A stretch of DNA of 64,000 bases from Haemaphysalis longicornis. Lineage: Eukaryota; Arthropoda; Arachnida; Ixodida; Ixodidae. Under the pieces are notes generated by a model. That model was not told where the DNA came from and made no database searches. It worked only from the letters and a program-made list of their open reading frames with translations. Each line of letters starts with the position of its first letter. Positions within the stretch are counted from its first letter, which is position 1. A program made the translations under genes and the position numbers. Below are positions 21,608 through 32,916 of this stretch, piece after piece. The stretch is from positions 330,664,941 through 330,728,940 of the forward strand of contig CM023448.1 in NCBI GenBank assembly GCA_013339765.2. Reading direction: 5' to 3'.

Positions 21608-22636
21608 CAACGCCGCCTGTATAAACAGTGCCTAACGCGTGAGCGAAAAATGGCCAAACAGCCACTCTCCTGTTGCTCTCTCCTACCCTTCCCCGCTCCG
21701 TAGCCTTCCAGCGTGCTTTCGTGTCCGCCAGCCAGCGCCGCTTCTCGGAAACTATGCAAAATAGTGGAAAGTTTGTTTAGCGTTCCCGAGGCGGCGCTCC
21801 TACGCCTTCTTGTTTTTCACCATGCCTGTCTGTCTTGGTCTGTCACTGATAAAACTTCCTTTGTCACGAAGCAAAATCCCTTGCGCTGCCGCAGGCTGAT
21901 GCCGGCTTTGCGCGCTTATCTACTCGGATCACAGGGCCTGAAATTTTCTGAGCGGGGCATCCCACCTCTATCCCCTCCGCATTTAGGCATTGTTTTGACC
22001 CCGCTGTTCGCACTCCGCATCGGTACGCATTTCTAAAATTGAGGACTGTATTGTAGAAGCGCCCGGACAGCGTGGCGGGACCCCAGCTGCTTATCCTTTT
22101 GTTTCCTATAATTTTCTGAAGTTTACAAGCACGTGATAATATTGGAAAGTAATCGTAGAAGTGAGCGCCTGAACAAAAAACGTGCACGCAATTTTTCTTC
22201 TCTAAATACTCCAGAAAGAAAAATATCAGTAAAATAATGGCTGCCCCATCCGAAAATATCGTTTTTCTGTTAGCTATATGTCTACCCGGCAATCAGTATG
22301 TTCTTACACTATTTCAGTCCGCCTCCGTCTTTATCTTTGGAAAAATGCAGCAAGTATGAAGCGAGCGACAGGTTGAACGAGATCCCCAGTGCGCCACAGA
22401 ACTAGCGCCCCGTCGCGGCTAAGATGTAAGCGAAACGGCCCTTGAAGCCCAACAGGCAAGCTGACAGACACACGTGGTAGAAGTGGGTGTAGCGTTCGCG
22501 ACTCGCGAGCAGTGACGTCAGGCGAGATGTCCGCCGGCACGCGCCACATAGCGGATCAGTGCCTGAACTAAGCGTACCTACCCTTCCCATTGAAAAGCGC
22601 GCGACGCGTCAGGCAATGTTAATACAGGCGGCGTTG
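21608..22636. mobile_element. 1,029-bp TIR DNA element with 7-bp target duplication
   Basis: The ends are CAACGCCGCCTGTATAAACA and, as reverse complement, CAACGCCGCCTGTATTAACA; the TIR extends to about 33 bp with a few mismatches (ACGCGT at the inner end of both). ATTAAGA at 21601-21607 and 22637-22643 is a direct duplication, and copy A shows a single ATTAAGA. No transposase is recognisable in the body, so it is non-autonomous. A TTAA-type duplication is also contained in ATTAAGA, but it would make the TIR ends imperfect. The superfamily is not assigned. Confidence 0.85.
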
Positions 22637-23518
22637 ATTAAGATTTCAGTGACGTCATATCCATCACGGAATTGACGCCAGTACAACGAAGGAAGTGGCC
22701 TGTGAAGGGTGCACCCCTGCACAAAGGGTCTTCTTGCGGAGAAGCAACCTTTAGTACTAAAGAGTACCTATACGCCTCGAGCTTTGCGATCGCTGCGCCG
22801 CCTGCCGCCGCTTCTCCGCGGAGTTAACGGGATTAGCGCTCCGCGGCCCATAGGGGCTCATGCAGTGTTTTGGTTCTCTGTCGCATCTTTTTGCCCTTCC
22901 AAGCGCTAAAAAAACTTGTTATGGTGACGTCTGTAAGTAAACAGTACGTTTAGGTCACTTCAAAAGCCGCTGCGTCTTGGTAGGGTGCTCAAACACCAAC
23001 AATAGCCATCCGGGAAAACGGCTATTCGTGCTTCTCGGCCGCTGTTACGGGCGTCGGCGAATTGCAGCAGCATACCACCACTGTCACCTCCGAATACGCC
23101 CGGCACAAGTGAATTTTATTGTCGCCTCGTTTATACCTGATACTGGCACAGTGAGAGGTGTGCTTTGTTTTATAGCGCGGACAACGAATGCGGCCTCATT
23201 ACGAATATATGCGCGTAGAAAGATATATTTCGGGGATGCGATTACCCAATATAATAACTTGTGCCTTTTATAAGAATATAAGCCACGCGAAAATCTTAAG
23301 TATATTCCAAGGCTCTGCATCGTGAAAAATGTGCACTCATGCCTTAGCAAGAACCAAGAAAAGTGAATTAAACCACTGAAAAATTATTGGTCTGCAAGTC
23401 CGGAAGAAACAAAATATCTCGTACAGAAATGAAAAAAAAAAAAAAACTCAGTGCAGCTTCGGAAATGCTAAAGACATTTGTATAAACTTAAGCCGGGTAG
23501 GACTTACGAGACCAAGTA

Positions 23519-24351
23519 CAGTCAAACCCGTTATAGCGAACTGCAATATGCACCACGATTTGGTCGATATATCCAATAGTTCGATATTACTGAACCCGCC
23601 TATAACGAGCTTATTGTTACGAAATCGCATTGCGCGGGTAGCCCCCCCCCCCCCCCCCCCCCCTCCTCAACTCCACCATCTCCGCATGCAGAAACGAACA
23701 CAGTAAATAAGCCATTAACCATACGCAAAATAATCCATTTATTGCAATTAATAAAGCTTCTTTCCGCCTTAACTGCCTACTTTGCAAAAAAAAAACGGTG
23801 ATTTTTGTTTTCACTTTCGTTTTGGCGGCTACAACTAGCATAGCATTCTCTACACGAACATTGTATGCAGCAGTACGAGTCCTGCGTTCTTCAAAATCGA
23901 AGAACCTGGCGGAGCACATCGACTGCCGAAAGCGCTTCACTATAAGCATCGGACGGCTTCCACTCGCGACATCATCGGCAACGTTGGCGAGCTCTTCCCA
24001 CAGTTCACCGATGCTGCTGCCTTGGTTCGGACTCGCTGACTGGGGGGGTTCCGTCGTAAGTCCCACGCGTCGGAAATAGTTACGAAAAGTGTCGGCCGTC
24101 ACGTCGCTCCGTGCAAGGCGTAATGTCTCAGTCGCGGCTCTTGCTCCGTGGTCGCGGCCAATCCACATCTCAATCGCCCGCTCCTAGACCATGCATTTCG
24201 GCGGCCATTCTAGGCGCGCGGAGTTCGATATATCGGATGTGAACTTCGTTATAAGGAATATGTTTCCCATGTATTTCCGTAACTGAAATATTTTTGTTCG
24301 ATATGTAGCATAATTCGCTCTATCCGGGTTCGTTATAGCCGGGTTTGACTG
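23519..24351. mobile_element. Pogo/Tigger-like TIR element, copy 2, nested
   Basis: The ends are CAGTCAAACCCGTTATAGCG and, reversed, CAGTCAAACCCGGCTATAACG, with TA on both sides (23517-23518 and 24352-24353). The 833-bp body holds a C-terminal transposase relic on the minus strand and a C run near 23643. It lacks the DDE catalytic core, so it is an internally deleted derivative. Both pogo-like copies in this window share the CAGTYAAACC tip but differ inside, so they are separate subfamilies. Confidence 0.85.
23650..24168 (-). pseudogene. Relic C-terminus of a pogo/Tigger-type transposase
   Basis: The minus-strand frame includes SDVTADTFRNYFRRVGLTTE near its N-terminal end. This resembles the conserved tail of Tigger/pogo transposases, where a W-x-x-V-x-x-x-T-I-x-N-C-F-x-x-x-G-F segment follows the catalytic domain. 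A stretch rich in Glu and Asp follows (GELWEELANVADDVASGS). The DNA-binding CENP-B-like domain and the DDE catalytic domain are absent. The last ~20 residues run through a glycine stretch coded by the C run. The ATG at 24168 is only the first in frame. This is a remnant of the parent autonomous transposon. Confidence 0.6.
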
Positions 24352-25405
24352 TAGTGTGCGAAATGCACTGATATTTCGCGAGACATAAGGAGGGGGGAGG
24401 GGAGGGGGACGCTTACGTATCGTAGTGTACGATTGTGGAGCGAAATCAAGGAAAGAACGTTTTAGTAATCACACACACAAGCTACTCATTCACGTCACTC
24501 TAGTTTTTAGACTTAACTTACAGCTGATCCCTCGGCGAACGCATTTTTTGAGGTATACAAGTTCAAAACTGATAAAAGGTGTCGTTAGAAGAGTGGGATA
24601 TCGGATAAGGCCTTCTGATTTCCGTTTGTGCTAGATTCTGCAGGCTCCCTACGTCATATGACTATGCTTCGAAGAAACGTTTAGTCGCGAACGGGCATTA
24701 CTGTAGAAGCCCTTCTCCGGCCCGCTCGCTGAGGATATATGTAACATATATGAATGTTTGCGGGCGCTCAGCTCACGACAAGACGCCCCAGCATTTTTTT
24801 TTTTTTGTCGTGCGCTGATCCCGGGTATAATTTTGGATTATCCATCGCACTTATTTCGTAGAATGTTCGTGAAATTTATGTCCAGGGTAGTGATCAATAT
24901 CTGAGGTATGATATTGGCAAGCATAACCGGCGTGCTGTCAGGTATGAGCGCTCCACTAGGTTATATAAGCGCACAAAACTGATTTACATCGTAGTGTATA
25001 GCCATGGTATAGCCATGGCATGACCATCTGGGGATATTATGCTTACGGAGACACTGTTAGTAAATTTCAGGGCAGTGGAATCACAATCATCTCCATATGC
25101 ATATCCCGGTTTCGCGACGCCGACCTGTGACGCACACTTGGAGCTTGTACAGACCGAATGTACCAGACTAAGATCGCGTCACACACATTTACACTCTCGT
25201 AAACACACCACATTTGCGAGCATAGTGACTGCTCCACATAAATATGTATTTCCAACGCCTACAAACGGTAAATCTCAGTCGTGAACGGGCACCGAAAGTA
25301 ACGGTGACAGTAGGGAGCGGGCCGGCGACTCCCGCGGCTGCTTTCGAAACCGGCCGCTAGGGGGATTTCAGTGGCGCCCCTACAGGCCGCGCTCGAGGCG
25401 TATAC

Positions 25406-26121
25406 TTGAAAAGCGTGGATACGCAGTGGTTAAGGAAGACTAGAAGGCTAACGATGAAATACGGAAAGAACAGTGGAGAATCCAAAACAGCCAAGGTAAC
25501 CAAAAAAAGAGGCAAGGCAGATTGGAACGAATAAATGGAGAGAAAAAATGGAAGCTAAAACGTCGTTAGAGATGTACAGGGCTGAGAAATTGAACATCAG
25601 AAAAGAAAATTTCTACGATAATTCCCTGGGCAGTGCTTTGCTTTTTGAGGCTAGAGCAGGTTGCTTGCGAACTAAGAGCTTTGTGGGGAAGTATTCACAA
25701 AATGATGGGGTATGCGTGGTCTGCGGAAAAGAAACAGAAACTATGCGGCACATAGTGTTAGAATGTGAGGGTATCCATCCAAATCTACATGAGGGAAATA
25801 TTTGGCTTTCAGGAGCCCTAGGATTTAAGGGTAGCACAGAGGAAGTACACTTCAAGGCTGTCGAGGGGACGAAAAGAAGATTAGAATGCTGGTGGACGAA
25901 AAGCAGAGAGGGGAATATTGCCTAGGACAGTTACCACCTGTAACAGAAAAAAAAAAGTATTTTGTGCCTAATAAGCTTTTTGTGCCTGCCCTAATCAGCG
26001 CTAGTATTAAACCAATAGTATAAAACATAGGTATATTTGTCCTTTTTGGTAAGATGGCATGTCATCACCTCGCTACAAAGGGGAAACCAATAGCAATCAA
26101 TCAATCAATCAATCAATCAAG
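25406..26121 (+). mobile_element. LINE 3' fragment with CAAT tail (copy B)
   Basis: This corresponds to the fragment at 19495-20211. Here the C-terminal frame is open from 25548 to 25925 for 125 residues. It contains MEAKTSLEMYRAEKLNIR, ENFYDNSLGSALLFEARAGC and the Cys/His motif VCVVCGKETETMRHIVLEC, then LGFKGSTEEVHFKAVEG. The frameshifts of copy A are therefore private to A. The sequence ends in CAAT units near 26096-26121. The motif C-x2-C-x8-H-x4-C is the zinc-binding type common at LINE C-termini. It is 5'-truncated and cannot be autonomous. Confidence 0.75.
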
Positions 26122-26241
26122 TACGTTATACTTAGGGTTGTTCTTTTTCGGGTTTTGTATTTTGACACGAAAGGGTTTTATGCCGGGATACACCAAGATT
26201 TCTCTGACGTCACATCCGTCACGGAAATGACGCCAGTACAC

Positions 26242-27041
26242 CTTTGCCGAAGCGACCCGCCAGCAGGACGTCGCTCGCCAAGCACACCCACAAGACAGCC
26301 GCCGACCCGCAAATCATGCTCAGCTGCAGATTTCGCTGCACATTCCACTTACGTGTTTTACCGATTCCTATGACAGAGGGTTAAAAAACATCTTTCGCGG
26401 CTGGAATTGAGTTCAGAGAGTTACCAACAGCTTGTCCTTTCAAATTGAGGAAAGTTGTATTCTGTCTGCATGTCCCCTTACGGAGAGCCGCCGCTGGGAT
26501 CACCTAATGGCCGATCAAGCAAGGCGTAGCGTTTAGCTTATCACAAGGATCCCTACGGGCTTGTATCAATGTACAAGTCCATGCAAACGAACACAAACCA
26601 GAGACCACGTAACTTCCTTCGTCGCTTCCTTCCAGCCTTATGCAGTGCATGAGGACAAAAACGAGGCGACTCTGATGCGGGAACCAGATATTCGAGGCTT
26701 CGATTCTTAATATGGAATAATAAACTGAAACAAAGCTGAAACTGGAACTGCGCCACGCCACTGCCTCTTAACTTTGCTGATACGTCGCCTTTCGACCTCT
26801 GAAGCTAAATTTTACGAGCCAGAAATATTCCGTAATGGTACTAATAATAATAATAAAATTAATAATAATAATTTTATAACAGAACACATTTGCGTCGCTT
26901 GAAAAGGCAGAGGAGGCTGGTGGGGCAATGCCCGGCAGTGCTTTTCAGGGTTTGCCATGATACGTGCAATTCAATTTTCATAAATCTGTTACTGATACAG
27001 CTAAATAAGTGCAGACTTTATTCTTTTACGGCTGTTTAAAA
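26242..27041. repeat. Unassigned DNA with AAT microsatellite
   Basis: An AAT/ATA array lies at about 26838-26875. Otherwise I recognise nothing. Short ORFs at 26504-26761 on the minus strand show no known domain. Confidence 0.5.
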
Positions 27042-27660
27042 CAAACACCTCGTGAAGCAAACTGTTAAGGATGGAGGAGACATAGTAAATCTCGCGGTCC
27101 AGCTGGTAAGCCAGCTGACTACCGATGATGCCTTAGTGGCCCGGCACCCACACCACAGTGACACAGGAAGGGGAGAGGAGCGAGAGAGTTTCAGAGTGGA
27201 CGTCATGCAGATCTTCTGGATGTCGGTTGTCGCGGAGAGCTCGAATCGCTGCCTTGGAGCCGGAGCAAACGCGATAGCGGAGAGAACGGGGTATGAAAGT
27301 GAGTTCTCTAGTTGCTTGAACGATCGCCGCCATTTCCAGGGCTAAGGGTGAAGTAGGATGGGGATAAGGGACTGCTGTGGATGTGATTGGGGTGCCAGTG
27401 AAGCTGGACATAATGACGCAAGCAGTGGAGCCACAAGTAGGGTAGTATGCGGCGTCAGCATAGCATGTGGCAGTGTCCGAAGTAAAGGGATCTTGGTAGT
27501 CGGCGCGAGCTTACCGTTGCACTCGTGAAGGTGTGAGGTCGTGTAGGAGGGACTGGGGGCACAGCGGAGGTTGCTGGGAAGGGGCCCGTTGGGGGTGTTG
27601 TCGTTGTTGCTCTTTCTTTCTTCGTGGCGAGTTCCCTCTTGGGGGATTGGCCAGGAATTG
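27042..27660 (-). mobile_element. RNase H LINE fragment, minus strand
   Basis: Reading downwards, a basic linker (GTRHEERKSNND) lies near 27630. An RNase H start (CYADAAYY, first catalytic Asp) lies near 27450. The Glu falls in LALEMAAIVQATREL near 27335, the third Asp site is altered (VCSGSKAAIRAL, Gly for Asp) near 27260, and VTVVWVPGH with a following GIIGSQLAYQLDREI lies near 27100. The pieces are in two frames. The layout matches the RNase H region of I-like LINEs. Both flanks lack further LINE sequence, so only the domain remains. It is inactive. Confidence 0.7.
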
Positions 27661-28285
27661 AGGGGCAATGTTCCCGCTTCATAAAATTCACAAAACTATG
27701 AATTTGAAACGCAAAAGCTGCAGAATAATGCGTGCCGCGTGACACCTTAACGTGATGGTACGAGAGTAGAACAGGTGCAGACCATCCGCGCAGAACCCTG
27801 ATACTATTAAAGCTGTGGCGTGGGCCAGTCTGCTTGCTGACGTAAATCGCGTCGTAAGATGGAGAAACGAAAACCAAGAAGGAGACTCATACATAGTGTA
27901 GCAGAAAATAAGAATGCGGTTGAAGTAATTCTCGCAAAAGACCAAAAACAAAAGCAAAGAAAACAACGCAAATGCGATGTCGCAACAAAAAAGTTGTTAA
28001 TACGTATCGCCAGGCTTTCGCCTTCAAAGCACGTAAGCAGAGTTAAGTACCTCGATGATTTTTTCTTCCCGAAACTTTAGCAGGGTATTTATACGTTCGA
28101 AACGCAAAAGTGGAACTTGCCGCCTTTTTTTAGCCACTCGAGATACTGCTTTTGACATTGTGTAATTGCTACGGCAACTTTCTAAAGCTGTCAAATAACC
28201 TTCCACGCCACGTAACGTGAACATTTACCCGGACGTTTTCGTATATCCACGGTCAAACTGATGGGCATATCTCTCCTGTGCCTCT
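27661..28285. other. Unassigned DNA
   Basis: No feature recognised; ORFs on both strands overlap and look like chance frames. Confidence 0.4.
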
Positions 28286-28620
28286 GTGCCTTTTGGACCT
28301 CCAAGCAGTGTCGCATTTACTCGAGCATACGCATCTCCTCCTCCCCCCCTCCCACCGCGTGATTGCGGCATTTTCTACTGCGAGGCCACTGACTCTGTCT
28401 ATAACGACTACCCGCATTTCTTTTTATGTCGCAAGCGAGGTACTAAACTTACCCGGCTTCGACGTCTGCTCTCCCCACGGCGATTCGTAATTTTGTAGTG
28501 GCCCTTAAAAAAAGAAAAACGACAAAAATACTCGGACGTTAATGCGTGGAGCGCCCACTGCACCCCGAAGTAGTTGTATTTTTAAATTTCGATCGATTTG
28601 AGGGCTCTTTTTCTATTTCA
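28286..28620 (+). mobile_element. LINE C-terminal fragment
   Basis: A plus-strand frame contains VAFTRAYA followed by DCGIFYCEATDSVYNDYPHF. This resembles the LxxRAYA ... CxxCxxxETVxHxxxxCPxF region at the end of R1/I-like LINEs. After a break, HPEVVVFLNFDRFEGSF near 28558-28608 resembles the ALLxFLxxTGL end. A pyrimidine-rich 3' region follows. The resemblance is by motif order only, and two of the metal-binding Cys/His positions are lost. It is a decayed terminal scrap. Confidence 0.45.
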
Positions 28621-28701
28621 ACTTCCTTTTATCTCCTTATTACGTTTGTACCTGCCGCTTTTCTTTCTTTTTCCCTCTTTGTTGTACCACAGCTGAAGAG
28701 A

Positions 28702-28840
28702 ACCCGCCGCAGAAAATCGGTGGCTAAGGCGTCGCCCTACTGATCACAACGTCGCGTGCTGGACTCCCGGTCCCAGCGGCTGCTTTTCTGGTGCAGGAAA
28801 AAAACAAATACAGCAAGTGTCGAGATTTCGCCTCATTTTA
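28702..28840 (+). mobile_element. Degenerate tRNA-derived SINE, 5' half
   Basis: CCCGCCGC, CGGTGGCTAAGGCGTCGC, a TCGCG...CTCCCGG block and CGGCTGCTTTTCTGGTGCAGG follow the order of the common SINE in this window (head, then GCGGCCGC and CTGATGGAGG). Substitutions and an AGAAAAT interruption show age. The 3' half is missing. Confidence 0.6.
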
Positions 28841-31223
28841 AACATTCCCAGATTGACTCAATTAATCCGCCGCCATTTCCTATGGCACGCCTCATACCCC
28901 AGGTATATAGCTCTACACGCCAAACTCCAATTTTAATTTACCACACGAGAGATAGAAGTAAAAAGGAAAGTCAGGAGGGTTAACCAGGCAACGAAGAGCG
29001 CTTGGTTATTATGCGCTGGGGAAGCGGATGTAGGGAGGAAAAGATAAAACGGGAAAGAGCAGGAAAAAAAAAGAAACTGGTGATTACGATACTCCTTAAT
29101 GCGATATTTGGGAGCAGCAGCAGTTCGCTGAGGCAGCACTCGCTCGTGGGTTCTCTCGACGGCAGCTATGATGAGCATCTGCGGCGGCGGCGCGAAGTGC
29201 GTCTCGGGAAGGGACCGCGAACTGCGTCTTAAGCGAACTCACAGCATAGTCACGCGCTCGCCACCCTCACGATTTCGCCCCAGTGTCGCGCCGTCGAGCA
29301 CCTCATTGGTGGTGGTGATTTATAGGCCAGGTGCCTGCCTCTGTGTACGTCGCCGCCACCGGAGATGTGCTCGGAAGGCCCATGCGGGCAAGGCCAACGT
29401 TACCAGAATAGCTATTCTAGTAACGCTGGGCAAGGCATACTGCCCCCTTCCCTCCCTCACCGCATACTTTCGGAGAGCGCTGGCGGCGCTCATCCTTTGC
29501 TTTCTTTCATCTTTCGCTTTTTCTTTCAATCGTCGGTCCAGGCCATCGTTCCCTCGGTTACGCCGACAACCGGCTCAGCCCAGAGACGGCCGCCGAAGGG
29601 CTGCGCCCTAAAACACTCTTAAAAACGCGCGCACACAAGTTTTGTCAGAGCTACCGTGTTTCTAAAGTCGGCCACATAGACCATCAGAATTAAGGAGCGC
29701 TCTAAGTCCCGTTCGTGATGATGCCGAACATGTCACATAAGTTACGAAAGTTGTGGATTAGTCAGCAGGAAACGCTGACCGTTCATGGTCGCGAAGTGTG
29801 GATCCCCCCTTCCTATGGTTGTTCCAAAGAGGCGAACAGTCAAAGACGTTTCACAAGTTGGCGTTGGGTATGTGGAGCAGTTCATGAGCCGTCCGTATAC
29901 TTCCTTCTTGAAAGCAAACTAAATCAATCCGTGCGTACAATCAGACACACAACCCAACAGGATTCCCCCGCTCGTAGCGGCGGTGATTCAGGTTGATGTA
30001 GAGGGCACTACGCTACCATTATACAAGATCACGGGCTACACTTTTAGAACATGCACCCATCTTCGCGTCGTCAAGTGTCCCTGACTTTCCCCCTCGCTGC
30101 AGTGTAACAAGAAGCCAACGCTGACAGCAGCAACTTGCACCTAGCCTCGAATCTTTCATTATGTATCCCACTCCTTAGAGAGCGGAGGGTTAGGGGAGAA
30201 GGACAAACCAATTCCGCTTATTGTAATTCCACAACGCCTCCGAGGCTATAGGCTGGCGGCCACAATCCTTTTGCCGCCTCGGAGAACAATTCAAAATAAA
30301 CATTTCGTTCAGATTTTGCAACCGTAATGAGCGTTAATCGACCATTATCTAGGGGAAATTCCCAAGGTGTAGTAAGTATCTGCGATGACAAATTTGACAT
30401 CTACCTGAAAGAACAGCTGTACAGCTTTCTCGAGAATATCACAGTCGAAAAAAAATTCGTCCTCGACCAGTACGAATTGTTCTTCGACTTCGAAGCTTTC
30501 CTTTGTAGCCGCAAGGCTGCATTTCAGGTGGCTCTGAAGTTTTCATTCCTCTAGTGGGCTGATGCGTCGTTCTAATTTGAGTTCTCGATACGTATACTCA
30601 TTCTGACATCGGCACAGGAACGAACATTACCGGCATGTTGGGTATACGCTAGTTCATTTATGTATCCCTCTGTACATTTTCGCCTTCATTGACTAATCAA
30701 AGTGCTGTGCCACTGGTCATGCACAAGTTAACCTAGAATGACGATGCGATCGACGAGCTATACCGACGGTGCTGCACGGCCGCGTGACAAAGTGATCGGA
30801 AGCCGACCCTTGCGCGCTAATCGGACGGCCCGTATATGCAGTGTCACATCACGAAAAACGGCGCATTGGTTGTCCGTCTGTCTTTTTCTTATTGTCCGAC
30901 TAGAAAAACATTTCTCACTGGCGTGGTATGGTTGCGCTGTTCCTAGATACACCCCCCTATTTGTAATCAGTTAACGCAGAAAGCGACGGGAAAGGAGACA
31001 ATGTGTATAGGTTTTTGTGCAATTGACACGGCTCAGTATAAATTGTGCACTAATTAACACATGGACCAAAGCAGCTAAATCGCGTAGAAGACAAATAGAC
31101 ATATCACATAGCAGACAAAACACCTCATTCGTGCAGAGGTGGTCGGCGGCCCTATCATTCTCAATCTATGTCGCTATTGCAGTAATCGAGGCTGAACCAC
31201 GCTAACGATATCCCTCGGTACTC
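28841..31223. other. Unassigned DNA
   Basis: About 2.4 kb without a recognised gene. ORFs up to 147 codons near 29168-29611 are CpG-rich chance-like frames with no known domain. One short palindrome lies at 29395-29428. A segment near 30305-30554 has an open plus-strand frame of 75 codons with no recognisable motif. Confidence 0.4.
29395..29428. repeat. 34-bp near-palindrome
   Basis: CAACGTTACCAGAATAGC and CTATTCTAGTAACGCTG are near reverse complements centred on AGCT. It may be two abutting ends of a TIR element or a minimal foldback. Confidence 0.7.
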
Positions 31224-31390
31224 GCGCCGTGGCGGCTCAGCTAGTGGCTAAGACGTGCGTCTGAGCACGAAGACGCCACGGCCTTTTTTTCTGATAGAGG
31301 TGGAAAACAAAAACGCCCTTTTGACCAAATTCAATACCTCTGAGTGACCTACGTTCATTTTCAGCCCTCCACTTTAGCGCGCCACAAAGC
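31224..31390 (+). mobile_element. Degenerate tRNA-derived SINE
   Basis: CGCCGTGGCGGCTCAG...GTGGCTAAGACG matches the SINE head and TGAGCACGA follows. The B-box region is deleted. GAGGTGGAAAACAAAAACGC and, near 31365, CAGCCCTCCACTTTAGCGCG match the body. It is old and inactive. Confidence 0.65.
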
Positions 31391-32916
31391 CCAAGTGCAG
31401 CTTCGGTGCGTAACAACCCACTGTTTTGTTTCCTTCACAGTTTCCTGTTAAGCTGCTCATGACTGTGAATCAGGGGTCACGTTCGGGCACTTTTGTTTGA
31501 TAGGTGTTGCGGCGCTCAACCTACAAGGCAGCCAAAAGTTGCTCCACTGAACCACTTTACACTGTGGCTGCGTACCGGTATACGATGCGGCTATCGATTC
31601 ACTCACGTGCTGAGCGTTCAGAGGCTCCGGTGGGACGACGCCGAGTAGCGGTCCTCTGGCGCGGAATATCTCATCGAGCGCGGTGTGCGTATACGACCGG
31701 CGAACTTAGCAGCGAGGGGGGAAGTGGGAGGCGCTGACCACGTTATCGTAATCAGGCATTTTTTTTTTCTTTTCGTTACCGAGTCAGACCGAATGGTGCT
31801 TGACCTGAGATGTCTCCGCGGTCGTTACTACATGTGCACTGCAGGATACACAACGGCCTGGAACTGCAGTTATCTCGCCCGAAGATCTATATTGCGGACG
31901 AAGTGAGCGTCCCACGTCAAAACCTGTATGGTTACGGTTCTCTGTGTTATTCCTGGGTATTTGTTGCAACGAAACGACGTTTTTTTTCTTTAGTCGGTAG
32001 GCATGGCCTAATATTTCTCACCTCGTACGTTATTCTCTTTAAAGGTAGGCGTTGTGTAAAAAAATAAATAAATGAAAATGCAGACATTCGGTTCAAGTAT
32101 TGTGAAACGGGAGGACAGTATTCGGAGATGCGGCCGCTGCTTGCGTTTTGATATCACGAGTGGTTTAACGTCCTTCGGGGCCAGAATAAAGTTGATCGAG
32201 TTACAAAAGGCTAGTTCTTTCAACTAAAACGAGGTTGTATTTCTTTATGGTCCCTTTGTCGTCCCACACAGAGCGCGTAAGGAACCGCAGCAGGGGTATA
32301 GCACCGACCGGAAACTTAGCTGTCTTCGGTATTGAGCTGCCTTTCACGCTCAGTATGAGAATATCCTACTTGAACCCCTATACCAATAGCAAACCACAAG
32401 AACGTGGTATATAAATTTTGAGAATTGACTACAAATGAGTGATCACCGTTTCCAACCACTCTGCAATACCTAAGCCTCCGTAAAGTCGGCTTCACAAGCT
32501 ATACACAAGTGCATTGGTAGGAAAACATTTTACCGGAGTTAGTCTGAGAAGTCATATCAAAGTTAGAAAGCTTCATGTATCCCTATATATTCTTATGAAT
32601 TATAACATGCAGCAAATAGCAGCAAGTAGGCGCTTTTGGGGTGTGGGCTTCGGGCGCGCGGTTCAGCAATCTTGCGGCCTGCTTGCCCCTGCGCGCATTC
32701 TTCTTTATTGCACAGGGCCTTCCCGTGCCACCAAGTTATAACGGTCAAAAATAAGATTGGATCCTTAAATTTGATTTTAAGCTATGTGAGAGCAAAATAT
32801 TACACGCGATAATTATAAGAAATTCATTCCTCTTTCGTTATTGTAACTCTAATGATGTGTTGATGTTAATTGCTTGTGCAGTCTCAGACCAATGCCTCGG
32901 GTGCAAAGTCGATTTA
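31391..32916. other. Unassigned DNA
   Basis: No gene or repeat recognised over about 1.5 kb. Short ORFs only. Confidence 0.4.

Larger units (their letters stand above)
22773..25400. mobile_element. 2,628-bp TIR element in copy B
   Basis: The insertion is bounded by CGCCTCGAGC and its exact reverse complement GCTCGAGGCG. TATA flanks both sides (22769-22772 and 25401-25404), and copy A has one TATA there. TIRs match for only about 10 bp. Inside lies a complete pogo-like element (23519-24351); otherwise I see no transposase frame. Without that nested insertion the element would be about 1.8 kb. Its superfamily is unknown. The terminal half (24354-25400) and the left part (22783-23518) hold only short uninformative ORFs. 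Confidence 0.75.
21093..26200 (+). repeat. Duplicated unit, copy B, split by nested transposons
   Basis: This is the same unit as 18855-20294, but its pieces lie at 21093-21607, 22637-22772 and 25401-26200. The gaps are exactly filled by two TIR elements with target-site duplications, and removing them restores copy A's order. The nested layout shows that both insertions post-date, or at least are absent from, the copy A lineage. Unlike copy A, copy B continues into a full second M motif up to about 26241. Confidence 0.85.
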
